64,000 bases of DNA from Schistosoma mansoni (Eukaryota > Platyhelminthes > Trematoda > Strigeidida > Schistosomatidae): assembly GCF_000237925.1 (NCBI RefSeq), contig NC_031499.1, positions 1,824,533 to 1,888,532 of the forward strand, in the 5' to 3' direction. Of this stretch, positions 50,101 to 62,100 are shown piece after piece. The notes beneath the pieces were generated by a model, which was given only the letters and a program-made list of their open reading frames with translations, was not told the DNA's origin and made no database searches. The translations under genes were made by a program, and so were the position numbers. The stretch's first letter is position 1. Each line of letters begins with the position of its first letter.

Positions 50101-53100
50101 TTTATGCAAATATTTGTGTATTGAGTTGCATACATATAGACTGAAAGAAACGAAAAGCTTTAATACGTGGCAAAAAAAAGTCAACAATAAAATTAACAGT
50201 ATGCAAATACAACCATCAGAGATCTCGAAACGAATTTCATGAATAATAACCAGTAAGCCATTCACGGAACAAAAAAGGAGAATCAATGGAAATTATGATC
50301 GACTATTGATTACTTTTGTGATCCATTTGATGAAGCTGATTCAATGACTAGTTTTCCATCTAGTTCAGTACTACTGGAACGAGGTGAACATGGTGATGAA
50401 TCATTGCGTACACGAGATTTATTTTGTGCAGGATTTTGTGTTTTAGACTGTTGAGTATAGTGACGATTTGGCGACGATTGGTTATTTAATGCTTTTGATG
50501 CTGAATGCCACTTTTCATAAGCTGTTTCAATATTTTTACGTTCAATAACCATCTATGAAAACGAAATAAAGACTTCTACAAGATCTGGCCAAAAGTGGCT
50601 GTGAATGTGGGAGACTGCAATTAATAGATTGTGTATAACTCAAGAACGGTAAGTAGTATAATAATAGTTTATGTCAAAATGAAGCTTGTAATAAGAGGAG
50701 TATAGATATACATAATCTAGCTACTGAATATTTGTATATTAAGAAAATACGTATAATATTTGTCCATAAATAGTTCGCAAAAGTTACCATTCATAATTCT
50801 CGTCGAGATATAACAAATATTATAATAAGCGAATCAATCTAATTTTGACTTTTTTTCCCGTCATGTCAGTATTCAAACCAAAGGCTAGCTGTGTTAGAGC
50901 TTTAGCTCCTCATAGATGAAATTTACCATAGGAGAATAAAATGAAAGATTGGCATTTTATAAATCGGTACAATGATATATTAAGCCAACTAATTATATTC
51001 AAATATGTACTTCATCAATTCTTCTACACCCAAAGGGTGTGGAGTGATCGAACACTCCAATAGGAGGTCGATAATGTATGTAATAAGTGTCATAGTGTAA
51101 AAGTAAAAGCAGAATGTTTTTATTAAGTTTTTACAAAAACGAATTCGAGTGAAACTTTAGATCAAAGACGAAGAACTACACTAAGCAGCACTTGTTGACG
51201 CCTATTTCAATATTTACACGAATAGAAATTGTATATACATTTAAATAAACACAAGTATTTACTGATTAACAAGTCGTTTTCACTAATTTCGATGCAGACA
51301 TTGAGACCTAACTGGTATAACTTAAGAAATACTCCAATAATCAAAATAATCTATGTAACCATATAAAACAATGCTGATTTTCATTTAAAGTTTTATCTAG
51401 ATGTGCATTGATTAAGTCACTCAAAGATTCAGTCATGATATGTTTATTATCAGTTTTATAAACATATAGGTCATTTATTTGTTCTACGCGGAAAAAAAAT
51501 CCAGAGAGAAATAGGGTAAAGGTATTGTCTTAAATAAATACAAATAAACAAGAAAGTTTTTAAAAAAATCGGTTGTTTAATTGTAAATATGCAGGAATTA
51601 GAATCAAAAACATGCATTTCATCGGTTAGAAGTCGCGTTGACAAGTTCAACAGGGAAATGTATACAAATTTTTAAGATGTAAAGTCAATTAGAGGTATAA
51701 TCTTCAAATCACTATAAATGAAAAATGTAGCGATCATTATTATATGGTTTAAGTCATCTACGTAGTACGAGTGTATGTACTCAAATATGTAATTCATAAT
51801 TTTTGTATAAGGACTTATGATGCTAATTAGCTGTCCAAACAGGAATAGATAGGGTTGGATTAAGTTCTACCTTGTGACTGACTGACTGACTGGATTCAGA
51901 CTTACAATTTATTGATTATAAGGATGGTTAGTTAAATTACTAGGCAACCATTTCACTGGTTAGAATCAAACATAAAATGAGAAATAGAGGAAATTGAATA
52001 TGATTTTCACATAGACTTTAATTTCTAATGAGAGAAAGAGCATGTATATACTTGCTCAACCAATTAGTTGGTTAATTCTGAAGTGAGCAGAACAATAAAT
52101 TAAGAATTTTTCCATCTTTCCTACTCTAAAAGTTCTTCCGAAAGCGGCAATCGGACATGAAAATAAAAGTCCAAGTAATGAAAATATATTCGTCTGAATA
52201 TAAGTTGAAATTTCTTTATACTTGTTTACAGGATTCCACCTACATTTGAAGAGGTGATCGGAGAAAAAAAACAAGGAACAGAAAGATTTTCTTCACATCA
52301 GTGAATGGTCAGTTTGAAAACTCGATACTTATCATTTCTTCAATAATTCGTGCAAAAATAATAAATCGTGATAATATCAATATCATGGAATACAATCAAT
52401 TCTTTTTTGTAATACACTCATTCTTATATTTTTTTGACTCACCTGATCTAACAGAGAATTTTTACGATCTAATAATTGTGATATTAATTTACGATGTGTA
52501 ATTTTCAACTGTATTTTATGCTTTTCTTGATATCTATAATTTGAAAAAAGAAGATAAGAATTATGGAAATTTCTTAAGAAAATAGAAAACAAGCTATTAC
52601 TATGACAACAATAGGAGGCTTTGAATATATGAAGAAAACCATAGTAGTGGTAATAAAAGATGAATATAACAAGGTGTTTTGTACAGAATTATATAATTTT
52701 CATCAAGGAATGATATCCAATTATAGTTGGAAGCAACCAACGAAAACCGGGGGGAGTCGAACAACCGGTTTATCCAAATATGGGACTTCTCGACGATATG
52801 CATGGATCTACAACTACATAGACGAGATCGAACCCAATACAGTCATCATGAGGTTGAATTAAATGGTCAACGTTTTTAACATCAACTAATTTTGTGATGT
52901 AGCACAGCTCTTATCTAATGTAACAGGTGGCACATCGTCCAAAAACAAAACAAAACCTTGATCTATTTAGAGAAACACAAGTAAATAATCTAAATACTCG
53001 ATCAAAAATAATGATAAATAAAAGTTCTAGCTTATTAGAAAGGGAATGGAAATTTTGTATTTCGATAAGATCTTAAAATCTGACGAAAATACGCTCAATG

Positions 53101-56100
53101 AAAACATCAACAATGCGTTAATCAAAATAACTACAAACAAAGTTATGTAAGCAAACATTTAGTTATCTACCGGTACAAACTTGTTTGAAAGAACAAAATG
53201 AAACACTACACAGTGGAAATATTTTGAAGCAATTTAAAATATGGTTGCAAGAAGGTATACTTACAGCGTTTAGTGATATGAAACACAATCATATCAGTTA
53301 CCCACTACTCTATTATCATGTGTACCCCATCTCTGAACTATAGTTCAATATATAACTACTATAAACCTATTTGTCATACTATATTAACTCCACATAATTT
53401 CAGTTTTCACTAACCAACTCAATTTTTCGATTGTGTATATTATCTCCTGCTACACTTTGATAGCACAAATCCGACTCAGTGGACTAAGAATAATATGTAT
53501 GTAGGAAGAAGTGAAAGTCGAATTTCCCATGCTGTCAGACTGTAGGTGAAAACTGATAAATTTCAAACTACGACGAAATAGCTATCTAATACTTCCTGAT
53601 CTGTAGTGTCTATAAAGTAAACAACATCAGTTCATGATAATGTTTGGAGTGTTCGCTTGTTTAGTGAACAGATTTCCGTCCTCATATTACTACACGACGT
53701 TTTGATCTCAGTTTCAATAGACATTCAGGTCGTATATAAATATCAAGTCATGAATCTTATCTAACAAAGAAGCCAACTTGCTATCACGAAAAACAAGTCA
53801 ATAAAATCAAACATTTGTTGGAAATAGCAATTTTTCCTCCTAGAAAATTCTAGCCGAAATAAAAACAAACGGCAGTGAAAAATCTTATCAATCATCAAGT
53901 AGCTAAACAACGGGATACACATCATACTTAGATAGACAGGCATATCACACATAGAAAAAGACGTTTAGCATGGTTTCTATCCTAAAGCGAATTGAAATAA
54001 TGCAAGGAAAATAACCATGCCAACTTCGGAATCATAATCAACTACTATCAGAAGAAATACAGGAAAGTATGGTAATCCTGGAAATTTAACATGTTTATGT
54101 CACCAAACGCTTCCAATCTGCTTATTTTTTTTATCAGAAAGGGATTATTCGGGCAATCTCCAAGTAAGCTAAATTTACAAACACATGAAAACTTGTTAAA
54201 CTATTTCACTTATCTACTAAATAAAAGAAATACAATGACATTTCACGTATACAAAAATAACTCCGGGTATGTAGTGCTAATTACTAAGCAGAGATTAAAA
54301 ACGATAGCAATAATGATGATGATGATAATAATAATAATGCAAATTATCCGACATACAACTTACTTAATTAATAATTCAATAACTTGACCTAATGATAAAG
54401 GAATTTCAACACCTGAGTCAAGAATTAATGAATCCAATCCTTTAGAATGGCATACATAAGCAGCTGTGCCTAGAAGACGATTGAATTCCTCTTCAATTTG
54501 TTCATCAAGATCACGGTTTATTAAATGACCTTGTGAGTCATATAAAGAGCAATCAGTATTGATTGGAAGTAAATTTAATGATAATTGACGTACCAATATA
54601 GTTACAGGATTTGCAGCTAAAAGAGAAATGAAAAATACATTTATATTGATAAAATAATTTTTGGTATTATCACTAGTAGCAGATAATCTAAAATAAATGA
54701 AAGGCTAATCAAATCTTATGTCAGTTGGCTATGATTTGAAAAAATACTTTCTTGTTGATCATGTATAACTAGCGATAAGATTTTGTTATCTTTTATGGAA
54801 AGTACGATGGAATTGTCAGGTATGCTTACTAAAAAAAAGGATTATTATCATTACGGTTATTACTTCCCCAACTCATTAAATTCGCATTTAGTACAATTTC
54901 CTATCTGTATCTACACAAACTATCAAACAATTAAAGAATTATTCTAAATAACTTCGTTATGAAGTATTAACAAATGATTAAGTGAATCAGCAGTGACTTA
55001 GTGGCTAGATGATTTAACTATTAGCAACTAAACTGTTGATTCGGACCCGCATTTCTCTTTGGTTCAAAATGTTTAAAAAACTAAGAAATATGACTCAAAT
55101 ACATATCTTTACATGATGATTACTGAGTTATTTTGATCAATTTAAATGGTACAAGTGAATAAAATATAGTCTTTTTCTAATGATATTTGACGATCAATTT
55201 AGTTTACATCATATATCATGCTTTATATCGATAATAATAATAATAGTAATATGAAAGTGAATACTCAAAATTGTTTATACACTGACATAAAGCTGTTTAA
55301 ATTGAGCGAAACAGACAAACCAACTGGTATACTAATTCGAAAGGGATTTAAACTAAACTAATTTGTTAGAAATTTGGTTAAATTTCCAATGTTCAGAAAG
55401 TTGAATAACTTATGTTTTAAGTCAAATTTAATAAAGACGATTTTAAATTAAAAATTTGTAACTAAATACTGATTAGTCATCTATATAGGAATCTGGTTTG
55501 AAAATACGATTAATCAGCTTATGTTTTAACCTCTATGGCTAATGATAACCGTTATACTAAGCTTATTGATAGCACATATTACATAACTCGAACAACGGAT
55601 ATTGGTAGAAACTGAGATATTAGTGTTTGACTAACCGATGAAATCTGTTTATTCACTGAGTTTTTTAGGGGGTTGTACATAGTTACAAACCAAAAAGTTG
55701 GTAATATATATATTTTTTTTAAAAAATTCCCATATTGTGATTTAGGACAACATATATAAGCGAACAATATTGTTTTCGATTAGATCCTCATCAGGCTTTA
55801 CTCTAATATACAGTAATATTTATATGCATATACGAAATTATTTAACCAATCAAGGCAGTTTATGAGTCAATGATAACAGTGGAATAGATTACATAATCAA
55901 AATTAATAATAAGTGAAAAGTACAAATTGATAGTGTACTAGTTGTGATAAGAATAATAAAAGACTTGAATCAATGTTACATAATAGGAAAATAGGTCAAT
56001 GATTAGAAAAATATAGACACTGAAATAACATTCATAGAAATTATAAGATTACGTAATAAGAAGTGTTCAGATAATTGGAAGCGAATATTAGAAAAATTAT

Positions 56101-59100
56101 AAGTAAATAATTGATAGGGGGGTGAAGAAAAATAAACGAAGAAAGAGTATGGAAAATAAAATTAAAATTATTTATTAAGGCCAAGGGAGGGATAAGGGTG
56201 TTACAAATTTCTTATGAACACAAAGACTTGGGTTGTTGGATCGAATTCCTATAGCTTCTGCTATGTGTAGGAGACGAGATCGAACCCCATAAGGAAAAGT
56301 AGTAGGAATACGATAAATAACTTTAAAAGACTGGTTTCTGTTAACTTCATGACCGCTATCAATCAAGTGTGAAAGAATCGAGCTCCGTATCGACTTGACC
56401 ATACCTTTTCCTAACCACGAAGGGAGGTGTTCACTAACTCTTTGGTTCAGTTGTCTGGTAGTGCGCCCAATATAGCTTTCTCCACAGGAGCAGCTGAATT
56501 TATAGATACACATAGAAGTGGCATAACCAGGCAACTTATCCTTTAGTTGGGGAATCATCGTGTCGAGTAAGAAAGAAAGAGGTCGGCTGCATTAAACGTT
56601 CTCTTAACTGCTTTAGTCAGTCTATCCCGTAGTACATCATCAGCTAAATCGCCGTTGAATTGTAGTTTCAGGAAGAGTGGTTTCTTCGCAGCTGTTGATA
56701 TCTTTATTTTCTTATTTGTTAAATGCAAATGTTTCTTCAGGAATCCTTGTGGATAACCCCTTTCAATCAACATATTATGGATAACCTCCAACTCATTGTT
56801 GATAGAATCGACTGAGCAAATCTTCCTCGCTCTATTTGCCAGACATTTGACTAAGTTCCTTTTATAGTAGATAGGTACGAAGCTTAAGAAGTGTGTGTAC
56901 TGGCTAGATGAAGAGCTTTTCCTAAACACACTTCTACTGATGGAACCGTTCACTTTTTTTATTAACGATACGTCAAGGAAATTTAATTTATTATCTATTT
57001 CCTCTTCACATGTGAATTTAATAGCTTGGTGTTTATTGTTAAACAGTTCGAGTAGTTCGACTTTACCAATATATTTTTTTTACTTTTTTGAAGAAATATG
57101 TCAGTTTCTGGACATATACGTTATACTGAATAAAATACTATTAATTACAGACCATTTTTCCATGTACAACTAAATTTGATTAGTAATATTGAAGTGGGCG
57201 AACGCTTAGGTGGGAAAGACCAATTTATTATTTAATGCAAAATTACAGTGCTTTTGTAAAATATGAAAACCATACATCAAATACATAATTTGCACATCTC
57301 CCATCAGTTGTCTTTCACATGCTTCATGATTCCTTCAATGCTGTTTTTATTCCATTTTCTTCCTGTTTCTCTCAGTTTTTTTCAGTTCAATCTTCTCGAT
57401 CATCTTTTGGCAGGCGTTCCACTTTTGATTGGTGTTACATACTACTTATATGTCAACATAAGTAGCACAACCACAATATGACTACGAATAGAAAACCCAA
57501 ACCAAGAGTTTCCTAGCAAAACTGAATTAACCCAAAAATATCTATCACATCTGCAGAAAGACTAGACAATTATTGATAACATCGACCATCAATTCACCTG
57601 TTGTAATTTAAGTTGACGTCAATCTATATGAATCTGTTGATCCGGTTTGATGCAAGCGACCACCGAAGTTTTGAGACAAGCAATTACAGTTCGTCTAAGA
57701 AAAACTGGTATTCAGCAATTACGAAAAGACAAACGGGATCCGATTTTATATTTGCTAACATTCATTACAGTTCCGTGTCTTTCACTTAATGGGAACATAT
57801 TCTCTCAGATATTCGGACGGATATCATAAGATATAGCACACAGAGACGTTACCACTGTTGAGTTATTATCACCACAGATATAGAGTGAATGATACAGTGT
57901 GTAATAAAAACCAATCCTGAATAGACAATGATTCTATAAATTGTGAAAAAATAAACACTGAATTAAAGCAAACTTAAGCAAGAACAAAGTTTGACATATG
58001 TGGAGTTGTATACTCACATAAACCTGTGACAACCATGGCCCCAAGTTCAGCATGATATCCACCTTTTCTACAAGTCCATATTCGACCTCCAACACGATCC
58101 TGAAGAATAAAAGTGGCACGTAATTTCAAATATTGCTACCTTAAAAATAATATCTAATTGTAAAACTGAATCCTCGAAATTTGTTACGACTACTGGTGTA
58201 ATCACATGTTATATAGAAATAAATATTAATTATATCACTTTTTGAAATGTAGAAAATGGGTGACGAAAAAATTAAGCACATAAACAGATTATGTCTTGGG
58301 ATTATTATTACCATTATTGAAGAGGTTTTGAGGAGTTTGTTTTAAAATATGGGTTGTATTTGTCATAGATTGATATTTATGGTAACACTAAAAAACGCAG
58401 TATATAGCAACTTATGTTAACACTTATCTGTGCCAGACTCTACTTTGATGATAACTAACCAACTAGTAGCAACAACCACACTAGGAATTGAACCCGTACT
58501 AAAATTAAATATACTTATTCAACAGAAAACTGAATGATTTAAAGTAATTGTAATTGTAATTGTTGAAAAGAAACAACACAGAAAGTAGTTACTGAAACAT
58601 ACGCGAGATTCTAAAATGGTAACTTTGGCACCAAAATAAGTCAGTTGTCTTGCTGCAATTAGACCAGAAATACCAGCACCAATTATAATGAAATGGGGAG
58701 TTGTCAGTGACGTAGATGATGAACTAACTGGTAATGTACTGGAGGAATGAGAATTGTTAGCACGACGTGTTGCTGCTAGAGCTTTCTCAGCCGCAGCTCT
58801 TCTGGGTGTTAGTTGGACATCTGATTTGTCCAATATTTCCATAGGCGACCCTGAGGTGGTAGCAGGGTCAGCAGTACGAGATGAGCTCACATGTGTTAAG
58901 GGTGGAGATATAATTTTAAATATGCCAAAGTTGATATATCCATATCTAGACGAAAAACCAATGAAAAAAGGTAAATCATCATTACAAGTAAGTTGAGTTA
59001 ATTAATTCATCTAACATTTATCATATAGTTCACCTACTGATATTTTTTTATGGTTACTTTCCACATCTAGTGACAAACATTGATGTTTATTATCAGAATA

Positions 59101-62100
59101 CATCAGTCAGCTCGAAATTGAACCTATAGTCTAACTTCTATGCCCTTAAACTGACCATAGATACTTTATTTTACGAAGTTTAGGGCACATCATTCTTCCG
59201 TTAAAAATACTTCCTATTTTTAGTAATACTCTTGTCTTATCTTTATGTCGAATAATGTCCGTGGAGGTCATCAGAACCTCCAAAGAAGCATAAACTACCA
59301 TGTTTTATGGTAATCTCAGTGACGATAACAGAACACCTCATTAATCAAACCTTATAAGGCCTATTTACTAACGATTACTTATTAAATACTATTTAGGAAT
59401 ATAAAAAAATATTAATTTACTTCTATTTTCTAATTATCATCTTAAAAACATTCTTCAAAATCTCTAACATTTTTAGATACATGTTAGAATGGCGATGTTT
59501 TCAAAACAAATGATATTATGTGAAGCTAGCAGACACAATTAAGTTGCCATATTATCAGAGACTTCAATCTATGGTACACTTTTTATTACATGGTTGAAAA
59601 TACATAACCCTTTAAGCAAATACACTAACTGGACTATGAAAATTTATTTTTAAACTTGAGAAAAATTAGAGAAATTCATAAAATAGTAAGAAACAGTAGT
59701 GGAGATAACACATCAAAAAAGAGAGCTTCTCAACTGAGTCAAGGAGTTTAGTAAGAGCCGTAGGAACTACGACGATGACATCAGATCACAATGATCATCC
59801 ACTTTCTGTAGTCTCTTGTACTTAACGATTGCGAATTTGCTATCCGATGGCTTTTAATCAACTAAATTAGAGATGGTCGTCTGTGCATGCAATTTTGTTG
59901 AAACAGAAAATGACGTACCAGCCAAAGAGTCTAAATTCCAGTCTTTTAGGGACGTTTTAAATAATGGAAACGGAGGTGGGACAATTTTTTCGCCACAAAG
60001 GAGGAACATCTTGAAGAGGATACGCTTGTATTTTAAACAGACTTTTCCTTAATTCAGTTCGCGCGTTTGTTTGAAAGAACACGTAGATGACGATTGGTCT
60101 CATCGTACTGATTCGGATGTTTCAAAGAGTTTTAAGTTCTTAAAGAATGTTGAAAACTTTACATTTGAAGACTAATAACAAAATTTGAAGTTTCCAATGA
60201 TTTTCTGAGAAAAACGATTTTTCCCCAATAGACGATACAAGTCACTTAGGTTGACAGAACTAAGAGAGGACGTTAAGCATTTATTGTATGTTATTTATCA
60301 GTTAAAATTCATACCAATGTGTAAGTAAAACCCGAAAACCACATTATTAACTAAGTGGTATTTGGTATGATGAAGAATGTGATCGGATAGGTTTTTGAAT
60401 ACTATTTAATTTTGTAAGGTTCCACAAAACTACCAGTTTACTATTTTTCTGACGCAGGACTATTTTTAAATGTTTTAAAGTAGTTTCTAGAAGCTGTGTG
60501 ATACTTCTGTACCACCTATGTGAGAAACGCACTTAATCCCAAAACCTGGTTTCAGCTAGCAACAAACTTAGATTATATAAGTATTATTTTAAATTTAGTG
60601 CACTTGTGATCCAACTAGAAGATTTTGTGAAACTTATCGCCAGTACACTAACAGGCCTGTTGACACTTCTGATTTAAGTCAAGTTAAATATTTACTTATT
60701 TTTGTCTCGGTAGCCTCATGAACAATATCTTGTCACATATCACACTAGTTAAGTCGTATGTGAACAACAGACCAATTTGCATGGCTAATACGGTAGGCAG
60801 GATTTATATATAGTCAGGGGATTCGACTAACGTGAAAAATGGTTAGATAAAAGGTATGAATCATATGCGTGGAAAAATTTAAAGTTACTACATGGACTAT
60901 GATTAGGAGTCAAGAAGTAACTTAAAACATAGTCCAAAGGAATTACTGGTAAGAGCATAAATACACACAAAATGGGTCTTAAAGGATAAAAAGGAGATAC
61001 CTCTCACCTTTCCAAGAACAAAACAACTAAATAGGTCATCCGTTCCAAATTCGCTTTTGCAGTAGGCGTACCCCAGGGTGAGTAATTGCTGGGGAGAGTT
61101 AAACTTGTTAGATGGCGTTGAAGAGATCGAGAAAGCTCTTTGCTATGTCTGACGCGACCGACACAAGAACTATTTTCCTCACAAACAGAAGAAGCAGACG
61201 AGTTAGATCCTTGGTGTACTGGTAAAGGAGTAGTCAAACCAGAATCGATCATCACCCGTAGATTTTCGACTGACATATTATTCACCACGTATATAAATAG
61301 CCTATTAGGCGTAACCTGTGTACACGAGTCTTCTGACCACATCAAACACTATGAAAGAATTTATTGTCCAAAACAATTTTCAGCATAGATACAATTATCA
61401 TTTAATTTCCAACATAAGATTAAACACCAATCCACAAAAAAATCTGGGAAAATCTGAACCGGAAGTCACCACCTAGAAAACACTACACTATGTTACCATT
61501 TTAAAAATTTGGTGTTATTTTTCAGCCAGGGCACAAGACAAGAAATCTTATTGGGCTTTGGAAGAGTAAAACTTAAGACACTTTGTAAACAAGAAAATTA
61601 CTCAGAAGGAGGTTACAATAGTTATGATGTCCTTTAATTCATATGAAGATATGACCAAGGCGTGATTCAAAATACAAATTAACACGTTAAATAAAGGACA
61701 CCTTGATGAATAAAGCTTCCAAGTAACAAAAACGTACTACGTCATCGTATTAGAACGCTGTCTTGGCAGTAAAATTTATGATGCATAATTGCAGATCACC
61801 ACCTCGATTCCCGACAGCCTAGTGTTACAAATAAGGAATAAAAACACCCCTCGCTACGGAAATATAAACATTTGACGAAGCGGTTTAACCAATAACAGTT
61901 CACACTGGCACTCGAAACGGTAATAACAGCTGTGCTAAAATTTGTAAAGTGTAACTAAGCTAAGAAGAGTAAGAGAAGTATGTACACTGAAGCTGCTGCA
62001 AACGATACCTTGAGTAATCAAACCTTGCGATTTCTAGGATCGAATTCTAATAGTCGAAATCCTGAATAACATAGACTGGTATGTACGAAAATGATACCCC

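Noticed and set aside
54091-54387. 98-codon plus-strand frame
   Set aside because: It overlaps the donor side of LSD1 exon 5 on the other strand, is of simple composition (run of Met/Ile from a gat/aat repeat) and has no domain.
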